A stretch of 64,000 nt of DNA from Phlegmacium glaucopus (Eukaryota > Basidiomycota > Agaricomycetes > Agaricales > Cortinariaceae), in NCBI GenBank assembly GCA_015039465.1, contig MU129988.1:443745-507744 (forward strand). The letters are read 5' to 3'. A program made the translations under genes and the position numbers. The notes under the pieces were generated by a model, which had not been told where the DNA came from, searched no databases, and saw nothing but the letters and a program-made list of their open reading frames with translations. Shown piece after piece: positions 44,510 to 56,411 of the stretch (position 1 is its first letter; the number at the start of each line of letters is the position of its first letter).

Positions 44510-46823
44510 ATGGCCCAACGTAGCGCTGACTGGTGAGCTTGTCCATTGATATCCCACCTTCCTTCAAACTTTACCAACTGAACATGGTCCGATTTCGTTT
44601 TTCTATCTTATTCTAATCAATTTGAATCCTAGGGCGCGTAACCCAAACATTCCTCGTCTCCACGCCTTAGTCATTGGAATAAACATATATCCCTTTTCCA
44701 ACCTACCTCCACTCACTTCCGCCATTTCTGATGCTGATGCCTTCGAACGATACCTCATCGAGTATTTAAAAGTCCCCGCCCAAAATATCAGAAACCTTCG
44801 TGCCGAAGATGCTACTAGGTCTAATATCTTAAGCGCCTTGAAATATTTACAGGATGATTCGAATATTCGTCCCGGAGACCCGATAGTCATTTATTATTCT
44901 GGGCATGGAGGCTGGGATCGTGCTCCGGATGGATGGCATTCTGATGGAGGCGTGATTCAGATGATTTTGCCAAGTGATTATGGACCATCTGTATATGGAC
45001 CATCTGTATATGGGATTCCGGACAGGACGATTGGAGCGCTTCTAGAAAGTCTGGCAAATGCTAAAGGCGATAACATCGTGAGTACAGAAAAACTCTTCTT
45101 TTATTAGTCAAGTTCATTTGTTGATCATCCTTATGAATATCTTTAGACTGTCATACTTGACTGTTGTTTCTCTGGATCAGGTACACGTTCCGACAATGCA
45201 GAAGAACGAATACGCGGAGTCCCGGTCACCTTGCCATTTCCATCAGGACTGGATGAAGAAATATTAGCTAGTAATAGCCGTGGTACTGCCATCCCAGAGA
45301 GGTTTCTCCATGCTGGGCTGCGATCTCACGTACTTCTCGCCGCTTGCGGCTCCCAAGAAAAAGCAAGAGAGACTAATGGCTCAGGATATTTCACACAAGC
45401 ACTACTATACACGCTTAAAAAATTGAGGGTGGACATGATCAAGTATACAGAACTCATCGACCACCTTCCAAAGCTCCCAACGTAAGTTTGTTCACATATA
45501 CCCTAGCTATATAAATTTGCTCAACAACTACAGTCAAAATCCTCAATGCGAAGGATATAATCGGGATCGTTTCCTATTCAACGCACGAGTGTCTAATAAG
45601 TCGTTCTTCCATAAACTCAATCGAACTGTCGAGGGTAGTTATGAAATAGGCGTAGGTGAAGCCTATGGGATCACCCAAGGCGCACTTTTCGTTATATACC
45701 CCAGTCAACAAGGCGCCGGCAGAGGTCCCGCCCTGCAAGCCAGACCTTTAAGGATCAGCCCTTACAAGACCCTTTTAGATGTCCCTCCTGATCAGACTGT
45801 GACGATGTCCCAAGATGCCGTAGTGCTTCAAGTTCGAGTTGGGGTTGAAGATCCTTTTCCAATTTATATTTCTGATAGGGGATTGGATGGTATTGTTACC
45901 ATGGTGCAGCACAGGATGAAGAATCAGGGTATGAGGGAGTTGGCGGTTGTTAATGATGCCAGGTTGGCTAAATTGGGTCTTGATCTGGGGTTGGACAATG
46001 CTACCAAAAGAGAGGTGGTCGCACTTCGCATCCTGGATCTACCTATCTCGCAATGGGGTTTAAACAAGATACATAACACTATACCCCCTTCCCCCGACGC
46101 CTTTTACGCCGTGCTTTCTGCAGCAGCTCGTTTCGACTGGCATCTCCATCGAGAAAGTTGCGCAATCGGAACCTCTCAAGTTGATATCGAATTCACCAAG
46201 CTTCGAGAACTTTCAGAAACGATTGAGAGACAACTCATCGGCGGTCGGCTTTCGAATATAAAGATTAATAGGTTGGTCCCCGATGGACCGAACATGATTG
46301 CGACTGGAGCTGGGCTTGGTGGTAACGTTGTGTTCGTTGATGTGTTAGAAGAAGCAGATTATGGAATAAAGTTGACAAATAAGACCAATGTGCCACTTTA
46401 TGTGTCGGTTTTTTATTTTGATAGTAGTGATCTTAGCATCAGTGAGCACCATCCACCTCTTTTTCTGGGTCAACCCTTTCATTTGCTTATTTTCTCTGAA
46501 CAGAATCTATACACGAATCTTCCACATCCTCATCCCAATCCACAGCCGAAGCTCCTCTCAAGCCCCGACAAACCCTAACAATCGGCTACGGATCGTCTGG
46601 TTTCTCCTCTTTCGATTATTTCTTGAGGGAAGGACAGGACGTGGACGTGGGGACATTGAAGTTTTATTTTTCAACGGAGGCAGTTAACCTGATGTATGTA
46701 AGGCAGGAGTCACCCTTTGGCCTAAGGAAGGGAAATATCCTTGAGAGTCACGCGAGGCGGGCGGTTTGGGGGACTGTGGAGGTTCGGGTCGTTCAGAGGA
46801 GAGGACCTTGGATATGGCGATAG
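44510..46823 (+). CDS. Caspase-domain (peptidase C14) protein
   Basis: A short first exon (44510-44532, MAQRSADW) joins across an intron ending at TCCTAG to ARNPNIPRLHALVIGINIYP, the usual opening of agaric caspase-domain proteins. Catalytic His is in VIYYSGHGGW; catalytic Cys is in TVILDCCFSGSGTR, reached after an intron. GLRSHVLLAACGSQEKA and GYFTQALLYTLKKL complete the fold. About 400 residues follow: GSYEIGVGEAYGITQGALFV, VLQVRVGVEDPFPIYI and a beta-rich end IKLTNKTNVPLYVSVFYFDS ... RRGPWIWR. A 12-bp unit is doubled, giving YGPSVYGPSVYG at about 44980-45011. Family: metacaspase-like clan CD proteases, linked to stress and death responses. No prodomain or transmembrane segment is seen. Confidence 0.87.
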
Positions 46824-47202
46824 GGGGAGGAAGGATGAGGTTTGGGAAGAGGTGAAGTCCAAATGAGAATGCGTTGATACCTGTATAATATTACAATTTC
46901 CTGTAAATTCCAACTCGAAGATCCCCATTTAACACATTGCTGTCGTCCCCTTCGTCTAAAGTGTGAGTGCAAGGTCCTAACTACCTTGAAGCCCATTATA
47001 CAGTACACCTCTCTCCATCCAGTTCGGCTCACTGGTGGAACCTCGACTTGAGCCATTGGATGGTCTTCAACACAATTAAGCACAAAATGAGACCGTATAT
47101 ACCTCATTGCTAGCCTTCATAGTTAATAATGACAAGATAGATATAGATAATAAAAAGCCTGGATGTCTACAGCCGTCGGGCTCATACAAGTTAAAGCCTT
47201 CA
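46824..47202. other. Convergent intergenic region
   Basis: About 380 bp between the stops of the caspase-domain gene (+) and ligase 2 (-). The part from about 47120 onward recurs, diverged, at 57480-57757. No gene. Confidence 0.45.
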
Positions 47203-50081
47203 TTAAAGCCTGACTCTTCCCCTGTTTCCATTAGAAATTTGTTCTTTCGCATCGTCCCGCAGAAGTCGCCTCAATGTCTTTCCACTTCCATTTCTCTGAA
47301 TATAAAAGGTCAGGCTTTCTGGTCTAGATGACACTATAAGTTAAGTAAGATATGTACCGGAATTGAATCAATGAATCGGATACCCCCCGTTAAATGTTTA
47401 TAACTTGCTTTACGATCTTCGATGTACTATTTTTACGATCAACAAAAAGAGGTCAATTAACAGATGATGATAGATATCTCACTTTGGTTATGCGTTCGCT
47501 AAAGTAGTCGGCAAGAACCGCATTACGAAATATGGATTGCGCCGCCGCTGGCATTAACACCACATACGCAACTGGGAGTTCTCCGCTATATCCATCGGCG
47601 ATCCCCACAACGCATGCATCAGCAACGTCAGGATGACTGAGTAAACATCCTTCCAGCTCCGCGGGAGCGACTTGAAACCCTTTTACATTTAGGATTTCCT
47701 GTTAATGACATCAGTGAGCGGATGAGTTCAGTAGAGGAGAATTTTCATCATTTGCCATGCCTTAATTCGATCAAACACGAAGATTTCGCGGTCGGCTGTA
47801 AGTATAACGTCGTCCCCTGTCCGGACCCAGCTTTTGAAGTTGTCAGCTGCAAGGTCTAAATTTCTGAAATAATTTACCCATCTACGAAGGCCTCGTCAGT
47901 GCTAAAGATGACGCTTGGCCTTGATTAGAACGCTCAAAAAAGGATGTTTGTAGGCTCACGCTTGGAGGTTGCCGAAGTATCCCAACGCTTTTGCTGGCCC
48001 CTTCACCATTAACTCACCACGTTCCCCAAATCTAGCAAGACTGCCATTAGGTTTTATCACTTGGGCCTCGATTCCTGGCAGCAGTCGACCCCCGCCTGAA
48101 GTGTGAATTAAGTAGAGAGCTAGGTGTTGAACGATTTGGCTTACTTCCTAAAGGACCTTTCTTCTGCGTCGCTGATACCATCGCAAGGGTCGTCGTCATC
48201 TCTGTTAGACCTAGTTCTTTTCGATAAGTAGGCGTAACATATCGAATCTCACGCCGATGGCATTACCGTAGGCCTGGCCTATCTGAGCTGACGGAAAGAT
48301 CTCGCATAGGCGCTCTTGTACTTCGCGTGAAACAGGGGCAGCACCTTTCAATGATCAAGATAGAGAATGGTAGGGGTAGGCAGCCGAAGTCACCTATCAT
48401 GACATATCCAATCTTGCTGTAGTCACGCTGCTGGACTGCAGGGTGCTATAGACAGCTTATAAGAATGATAGGTATCCTATGTCAATTCAAAAGCTTCGCC
48501 TCACCTTGGAAAACATCATGGCTTGGGGTGGCACGAGGCTGATAATGCGTTCGCGTTGGATTTAGAAAATCTTGAGACAGACGCGGGGCGTACATCAGAT
48601 GGGAAACATTGTGGCGGGAGATAGTGTTCAACATGTCCATGAAGTCGTATTTCGGAACAACGATGAGGGTCATCTGTCAATATCATGTAAAAAAATTAGA
48701 TCAATCAGCTGAATGAAGGAGTGTGTAGGAAGGCGATTTATTACTGCACAGAATAAGATAAGATGAAGCTAAAAAAAATTAAAGTCAACCGAGCTGACCG
48801 ACATCTCCGAACGGCGGACTTTGGGACGTACACCAATAACAAGGCCAGCGACGTCTAATCACGGTCGAATATTGTTAAAGTGTTTAGCTTTCAGATGGCA
48901 ACAGGCTTACGGTAGAAAGGTAAAACTAGGGGATGACCGAAGTAAAAGGTTATCATCTTTTAAGACTCAAGGAGTTGATTACCTACCACCCAAAGCGACA
49001 TCTCCTGGCCTATATGATCGATTGTCCCGATACCCGGGCAATCTGTTGACATGATTGTGGGCTGCCATCTGGATTATGTTGGCAATAAGAGCATGGTGGG
49101 GAATAACCACCGCCTTTGAAATTTGAATAAAAACTATTAACAAAAAAGGTCCAATACGTGAAGTTGAACCAACACAACCTTAGGTTTCCCGGTTGTACCC
49201 GAAGACCAACAGAGAAGAGCGATTTTGGTCTTACCTTCTCCTTGATTGAGAAGCCGTTCACAGAACGCTCTTGGTTTTTGGCGACCGACGCTGATAAGCT
49301 CCGGCACACTGTTAATCGTCGAAGAGGCATTCGATATAGACGACTGATCGAGGAGAATAACACGCCCCAAAGGAAACCCTGCGAGGCGTGCGGCGGAAAG
49401 AACGATGCCAAGCACAAGCGAATGCACGACTATGAACGTAACTTTCGCTGTGGTAAGTTGATACGCAATTTCATTAGGTTTAAATTGGGGGTTGGAAAAC
49501 CTGTAGCCGATGCCACCCTTTGTCTTTTACCTAAGAAATAAGGTCAAAATTTAGAAACCTACGTGACGACTCCACCAAGCCTGTGGATGGCCCATGTTGC
49601 AACAGGATAGTCTGTTGGCAAGCACTCGTCAGTGTACGACTTTTAGTGAGTTGCGTAGATCCTACCGATGTGATTAGGGCTAATTAACATAGCTGAATAG
49701 GCGTATAAAATTAACAGAGTTATTGTGAAGGTTGATCAAGTACCAGTATCTTTATCGCCTATGGTGCACCTGAGGTAAGGATCATACAATAACATTGCGG
49801 AACTTACTGATGTTATATTCGATACACAGAGCATTGGCAAGGCATTCAGTGCGCTCTTTGAGCTAGATAAAGGAGAATATATGATAGTTGACGCAGGAGA
49901 GAAGAATGATTCATACCGTCTCCAATGTTATGTGATTGCCAGACTGATCGTCGACCAAGCAGGGCACATTCCCTCGCACTGGCCTTATCTCATGTTGGTA
50001 ATCCAGCATAAATTGCGCAATGGTGAGGTTATCAGGTATGTGTGGAAGTCCGAAATCCCCTGAGGTCTGGAGTTCAGTCAT
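47203..50081 (-). CDS. 4-coumarate:CoA-ligase-like acyl-CoA synthetase 2
   Basis: More than ten exons on the minus strand from [20 protein letters not shown] (ATG at 50081). Blocks: [60 protein letters not shown]-loop [61 protein letters not shown] and [11 protein letters not shown]. The C-terminal part lies at 47400-48300 and the last exon reads [20 protein letters not shown], stop TAA at 47203-47205. The catalytic Lys of GSGK is kept. It ends GRVRL, so unlike ligase 1 it has no clear PTS1. All exons could be joined in frame. Its 3' end was copied to 57480-57757. Substrate unknown. Confidence 0.82.
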
Positions 50082-50814
50082 ACGTCGAAGCGGTGAAGAT
50101 TACAAAGGGCTATGTAGTTTGGCCTGGGGGTTAATCGGGGAGTATAATATCTTAGAAATCGTGTAGCTTTTATATCCCAAGGTTTCTCGTTTTGGCCTGC
50201 CGACACATTTGAATATGGATATAATAGAACGAAGAGAACTGACGAAAAGTATGAAAATTCCATTAGTAAATATCGGCCGCGATCGTGAAGGTATTTGGTG
50301 TCCATATTCCGGCTTTGCCGCACGTCCTCTCTCGTCACAGGTCCGAGAGGGACAGAGATAGTTCAATGGATGTCAAGTTCGGACCGTAATTCCAAGCTTC
50401 AAAGGTTGGATGGAGAAAGTATAATCTTCTTTTTCTCGAGATATCGAGTGCTGCTTGTTGGGATAAACCAGAGATCGCTTCGCTAGGGGCCTGAAACATG
50501 AGATGCAATGTAGTAAGCGAAAAGCCTGTAGAGGCTGAAGGATATGATGCCGTATTTGTTGAAGGAACTGCTTGGATTTGTGACAACCATGAGAAGAGTC
50601 GGATAAATGCCTTCTTCCGGCACTTCATACAAGCAAAGTAAATTGGCCGGTTCAATTTGCGAGATGAACACCGGGATAACAGGCTTTGATGGATATGGAT
50701 CAACCTGGATAGAAGTGGACATTGAAGCCTTAAAAATTTGGCCAGGAATGACGACGTGAACATAGTGCTTTGGCGCAACAGATAGATACTAATAAGTAAA
50801 TGCATGGAACAGCA
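50082..50814. other. Intergenic region with unassigned open frames
   Basis: About 730 bp. Minus-strand frames at 50335-50961 and 50483-50722 (MSTSIQVDPYPSKPVIPVFI ...) are open but show no relatives I know. They may be part of an unmodelled gene or debris of the rearrangement that produced the PEX8 pseudogene. Confidence 0.35.
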
Positions 50815-52840
50815 ACAGCCAATGAAACAGTCACCGGATCTTACAAACTGAACCAAGTTCAAAGTTCGAGGCGAAAAAAACACCAACAATGAGAAATCCG
50901 TTCGTTCATAATCGCGATAAGACAGGTGAGTTTGATGACTAGTTCTCTTCTCTTTCTCCAAAAAAAAACGATATTCTTTGCCTTCTCCGGCGTTTTGTGA
51001 ACCAGGAGGAAGAAGCCAAGAGTACCGTGCCTAGTGGTTCTTGCTGTTGTTGCCCCCCTTGCCCCCCTTTCCCGTCATCATCAGACTTGAAATGGGGGCA
51101 GGGCGATATTGATACCACCATTTGACAGCGGCTTCTTTCTCGTGATAACCTATCTTCTCCAATATTGCAGCGGACAAAGCCTCCAGTAACGCTTTCTTTT
51201 TCTCCCCTTTTTCTCCCCGACTGCGAAGGTTCATCTTTATCAACGCCGCTGTCATCTCGTGAGCCTGACCGTGAATGTGCTGTGATTATTATGCGAATTT
51301 CATCCAAAGCCCGTAACATCAGTGGTAGATGGAAATTAACATGAGATATAATCAATGAATGCGATCATCCGCTTTCGCTGGGTTGTTAGCTACTTCAAGT
51401 TTTTCTTGGGCTTTGTCTGTGCCTTGTGGATTTTGAGAGGTGTATGGTGGTGGTGATAAATCCCGTATAGTATCAATGAGCAGCTGGCCATAGTACCATG
51501 CGAGGGTATACGTATTGCCTGGGGCTCCACTAGATGTCACAGTGGCACTGCGAACGGGTGCTGAACTTCCCGTCCACGGAATTCTGTAATAAAGACCCAT
51601 GACGATGATCAATCTACACAAACGAGATGATGGAAGAGCGAGAACAGGAAGATATGATGTAGTCGCTCCGTCCAAAAGATGTGAAGGTTATTTCTTGTTT
51701 CTTCTATGCAGCAACATGACGAAGACAACATTGAACACAACGCTCAAATTGCCAGTCTTTCACTGCACATGTACACGTAAAACGAGCCGAAAGAGGAACA
51801 CAGAAAAGAACATCTACCTCAATCAAACATTGTGAGTAAAATGGGACCATTTGCTTGAAAATTCGCTGCAAATGCCAACAATAAACTCCTCTTCTGAGAA
51901 TTGGAGATAGGTATGATGGAAGTGAATGTCCTTTCATCCTCGGGGCCATGTTTATTGTCTCCGGTATTTAACACACCCGATAGAACTCTAGTTCTGTTGT
52001 TGGAGATGGTGGAAGAGTCGGAAATGCTGTCGCCGGTATGTCGACGTTGTGTACGCGAAGCGAAGATAGATAGGATGACCGAGTGAGCTGACTCGCGTAC
52101 GTTTCGCGACGAGATGGGTCAAAGATGTCTGGAGAAAGAGGTAAGCGGATACATAAAAAAATTGGGTCCAGCCAATTCGTTGTGCCGGAGAAGCATGCAT
52201 TAAAAGGTAAGAGCGGGCGGGAGAATAACCGCCGCATATGTACGTATTTCGAGGTACTCGCGGATAACGCCCTATACCCAATCTCGAATGCATTTATCAC
52301 TGAGAACAGGGACCAACTGCTGATTGCTTGCTAATGCTACTTGGCTTGTCGATGTCATGTCGCGGCTGAAATACAAGTTGTCAGTGGCTGGTCCGTCGAT
52401 TTCAAGAGGTGCTTTTCTGCTGCTTGCCACTCCGTCGGAATCGATCGAGAGTGATTGGACGTATGCCTCATATTTCGATCCATCGCCATCTTCTTGAGCT
52501 AACTCCGCTAAATTGGGATATAGTGCCAGTGCCAGCGACGCAGGTGTTAGCCCATAAAATCGAGGTGGAGTGAAAACAGAAGCGGAAAGTACAGCTTCTG
52601 CTAACGAGAAGAATAATGTCTTGATTGTCCAGATTGATTTTGTGAAATTTTTTGAAATCTGGAGGTGGTCAGTAGTCAGTCGGACGGAAAGAATTGGAAA
52701 CATACCGATTTCTAGATCGGTAAAACTGGCCAAAGGACATGCGATCCAATAGCGTTCAACTTGTCTTGCTATCTGCAGTAGAAGTCGAATAGAACACCCA
52801 GACTTTCAGAGATTGTGATCAGGCCGTCCAGATGTTCTGA
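50815..52840 (-). pseudogene. Decayed partial copy of PEX8
   Basis: Homologous over its length to the 3' two thirds of the intact PEX8 gene at 57851-60913, including 3' flank. Recognisable pieces: SFTDLEIGMFPI, LAEAVLSASVFTPPRFYGLT, SGAPGNTYTLAWYYGQLLID, LMLRALDEIRIII, LEALSAAILEKIGYHEKEAA and the terminal LSRL codons at 50906-50920. Lesions: the 5' third is missing; about 30 bp containing the TPQLRLAYSAL codons is deleted near 51555; a 2-base insertion breaks the RRETY-A segment near 52090; an A/T run near 50970 shifts the last exon. No continuous protein can be read. Confidence 0.85.
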
Positions 52841-53466
52841 GGATTATTGACTGTGCCACAAAAAAAATCCATCACGAAAAACTGACTATTATATCAACCG
52901 AATAGCATGGGCTTAGTCCAGGAGTAACCGGTGCTCATTGAAGTAGCAACTGTTTTGAAGTTTGCTGTGTGTAATAATTATGTAATTCTGGGATGTTACG
53001 GTCAAGTGCCGTTTGCAAAAGCAGGGATATTATGACGTAGTAGTAAGTACTTACAGATGAATGGGTGCTTGCATGTAATAATAATTTCTTTCAAAATTGT
53101 AATTCCCTTAAATTTGCTTCTATAAAGAGAACCCAAGTCTCACACAACCTTGGTCAAATGATTACTTGGATGTGTATTAGTAAATAAATCATAGTATTAT
53201 CATACAGAGGTTTACCATTTGTTAGCCAATGGAGCATTCAACCACTTGTCAACCATTAAGGTATCAACTTGAAGTTACTGCTAAGTAATAGATATAAAAA
53301 GGAAGGGTAAGAAAAAATAGCAAAAAAGGCTCTCTGTTAGACTGTTACAGGAGATGGAAGTCAGAAGAAAGGGAGAAATTTATTCCAACAGGATCATCTC
53401 TGGCCCAGAACATTTTTTTCCTCCTACATTATATGGCAGCAACTGCAATTGCTTTCATGTTCAGTC
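52841..53466. other. Intergenic region entering a CpG-free block
   Basis: No gene. From 53035 onward there is no CpG dinucleotide, and the sequence is AT-rich; this block continues into the 3' half of NACHT-2. Confidence 0.6.
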
Positions 53467-54158
53467 CTAGATTGTGCCTGTTTTCATACAAATGACACCA
53501 GGCAAATTAATGATCAGACCAAAGATGAGACCCAAGAGATATGCCTGAAGACATACAATTAAGGAATTTCCAACTTCAGCTGTTAGACTAGAATGGTTGA
53601 GTTTTAGATCATCTCTAGGCACAATTTGTGCCATGCAATTCTGTAAATCAGCATGTTAGTAATCAAATTGTTTGATCAACAGAAAAGAAGATCTTACAGG
53701 CCCATCCTTTTGATCAGATTGATCCATGATCACATTTTCACCTTGAACTTCCAAGATATTGCATCTCTATAGAACATTGAGTATCAATTGGACATATATT
53801 GGAAGAAATAAACAAACCAAAATATAATTTTTTATTGCTTCAGCAATTTCATCCAAATTGTGATCATGGTCTTGTATATAGGAGGGAATTTCATGATTCT
53901 GTAAAAATGCTGAAATGCCCTTTGATGGAGATGCCTTTGGAAGGATAGATGGAAGGCATGAAAAAACATATACTAAAAATTGTTCCCCATATTTAAGTGG
54001 TCCATATGATGGGTTATCTCTGATCAAAATTCAAGGTAGTCAATAGAGATATGTAAATGAGGCAAAATAAAACATACATGAGTGGACTAAAAAGATTTTT
54101 GGAAAATGCTGTTGCAAGAGCTGCAAATTTATCACCATCAATATAGAATTCTTTGGAA
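53035..54158. other. CpG-free block of about 1.1 kb
   Basis: Reading every line, no CG dinucleotide occurs from 53035 to 54158; only three more occur up to 54650 (54159, 54273, 54598), after which normal CpG frequency resumes abruptly. The block covers 3' flank and the last exons of NACHT-2 plus introns. Loss of CpG with gain of TG/CA is the mark of cytosine methylation and deamination. Confidence 0.85.
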
Positions 54159-56237
54159 CGTATAGGATCATCCAAGAATTCTGATAACAGGTCATAATAT
54201 GTAGCCATTTCATCAATCCCAGTGACAATATGGTCCCATTCATATGGACAAATAATAGGTTGGCAGGCTCTCCGAAATGCATTAAAAGACTCTTGGTCTA
54301 GATCAACCCCCAGAAAATCCATGGCAGAATAATAATAATCATAGAATTTGGGAAGCATCACACCAGTTACCATCATTTGAGCCAGACTTGAGTGACTTGT
54401 GAGAAGAGCTAGCCCAGACCTCAGATACTTATCCAAGGAAAGAAGATGATGAGAATACAGATTTTTTTGAGAATGATAGTTCTGTGACTATTTTGAGTTG
54501 GCCAGCACATCTTTACAAATTGCAAAGCAACCACATACCTGTCCTTTGAGCCAACCAAATACATAGGAAACACATCCCTTGATCATGTCCAATGAACCGA
54601 AGGTGGTCAAAAACATATAAAAATCAAAGTCATCCAAATCATTTAGCAGTTCAGGCGTTGGGGAAGAGAGCGGGCAGTGCGTTGTAAATGCATACGCAAA
54701 GTGTTCACGGGTTGCAGCTAGGAATAGGGTTGTGAGTAAGAAGGAACAAGTTAGTTGTTGAAAATATAACCTTTAGATGTAGAGAGATCTGTCTTTGAAA
54801 GATGCTTTAAGAAGTATCGCGTTAAATTTGCGTGCGCATTACCCGCATCGATGTAAAACTTCCCCGATCGTGATTTATCCAAAAGGAAATCCCCTAGTGA
54901 AGCATGAAAGGTACGAATCACGGACGAAACTTCATCAGTGGAGGGCGCTGGGACATCTATAACGGAGTGCAGGTCGCTTAGTATGATGTAGATGTCTCCG
55001 TGACGGAGGAAGAAAAGGTCTTCGAGTAGTTGGGGAGTTATCTCCATCTTGGTCCGTGTCAGCAGAAGTAAACTTAAGATCTCCAACGCTCTATTGATGT
55101 TTTTGACTGTTGAGAAGATTTGGATGTAGAGCGCATCCAGTTCGGCAAACGGGGTATCAACCCCAGGATTGGAAAGCCCGAAGATAATTTCGAGGCGGTC
55201 AGTAGGCCAGTGATGAGGGGAGTCGAGATATTTCATGACCGTAGAAGAGTAAATGAACTGCCCTGATGACTTTTGGACAAGCCGATCAAGCTCAGAACCT
55301 GAAGGCCATTCGGGGGGAAGGAGGGCATGTAAAGGATGGTTTTGCTTGATGTCTTCAAACTTTGATTGGATAAATAGCTTGATATCGTCATCGGGACCAT
55401 AAGAATCATCCAACACCAGTTGTCTCGTCATTGAACCTAAAGGTTCTGCACGAAAGGCATCTCGGATTATCTGTTCAGGACGGCTGGCAACCAGAAACGA
55501 TATCGGTAGAGGGATCTCTTGAACGGCTACAGCGAGGACTGATAGGACGTAGCGTTGGACTTTCGCTGTCCCGCATTCATCGAGACCGTCAATTATGATG
55601 AGTTTTGGACCTGAATGAAGGGACATTGCGTCCTTATCATTCAACAAGGCGCGACGTAAAGGGTCAACCATCAAACTGCTGATCTGCGCCTCTAATGAAC
55701 GGGAAAGAACCAACGGGTCTTGCTCTATGGTATCTTCCACATATTTGCGAATAGCGGGCATAGACAAACATAGTTGATATACCAGGGTAAGGATGAGACG
55801 GGACTCGTCGTTGCGACCCACAGCTGTACGAGAAAAGAAGAAACTGGCGGCCAGAAGGTTTGACTTGTGGCATAGTTCAGCGATGGACTGTGCAATGGCA
55901 GATTTACCGGTGCCAGCAGGACCGTAGAGCCACATGAAGAAGCATAACTTTTGTAGATCATTTATCCAGGTCATGATGTGTTGGAGAACGGCGACACGAG
56001 TGGAAGGGTGACATTTCGGAGGATCGTATCTTTCAGCTGAATTGTGGAAAGCCCCAGAAGCAATAGAATTGATGAGTAGATCCATGCCTGTGGTTGGTTG
56101 ACTACTTAGAATACGGGACGCAACGAGTTATAGTACTCACCTTTTCGCCCTTCAGAGTACGTAACGTGAAAATCTCCTTGTACAGCGTTAAAAATCCCCC
56201 CTGTAACTAAAGAATTCTTGACGCTGTTGGGTGGCAT
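53467..56237 (-). CDS. NACHT-domain STAND NTPase (NLR-like), NACHT-2, with a C-terminal membrane segment
   Basis: ATG at 56237 gives leader MPPNSVKNSLVTGGIFNAVQ + GDFHVTYSEGRKG, then an intron at the same place as in NACHT-1. GMDLLINSIASGAFHNSAER, Walker A YGPAGTGKSAIA, SRTAVGRNDESRLILTLVYQ, Walker B KLIIIDGLDECG, sensor FLVASRPEQIIR and FHASLGDFLLDKSRSG follow. After 54650 the exons lie in a CpG-free block: KYLRSGLALLTSHSSLAQMM, FYIDGDKFAALATAFSKNLF, GISAFLQNHEIPSYIQ, CNILEVQGENVIMDQSDQKD and a last exon ending in a hydrophobic stretch (SLIVCLQAYLLGLIFGLIIN) and TAG at 53467-53469. NACHT-1 lacks that stretch. All exons join in frame. Role as for NACHT-1; the tail suggests membrane attachment. 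Confidence 0.82.
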
Positions 56238-56411
56238 TGCGATGACTCGAACTTCGTCGCGAACGCAGAAGAGTGCTCAGTGTAAACTTTAGGGATGGGT
56301 AAAGTTGACAAGAAGAACTGTAGAAGAAAGAGATATCTCACATAGGCCTGTCGAACAGGTTCGGAACAATGACTGGACAACGGAATGTGACGTAAGCTGA
56401 CAAGTACAAAT

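Noticed and set aside
44622..44640. Start of the caspase-domain protein at 44622
   Set aside because: The codon there is TTG; an upstream ATG at 44510 with a canonical intron restores the normal N-terminus.
39445..50081. Secondary-metabolite cluster around the two CoA ligases
   Set aside because: No PKS, NRPS, terpene synthase, P450 or transporter is present; the neighbours are unrelated.
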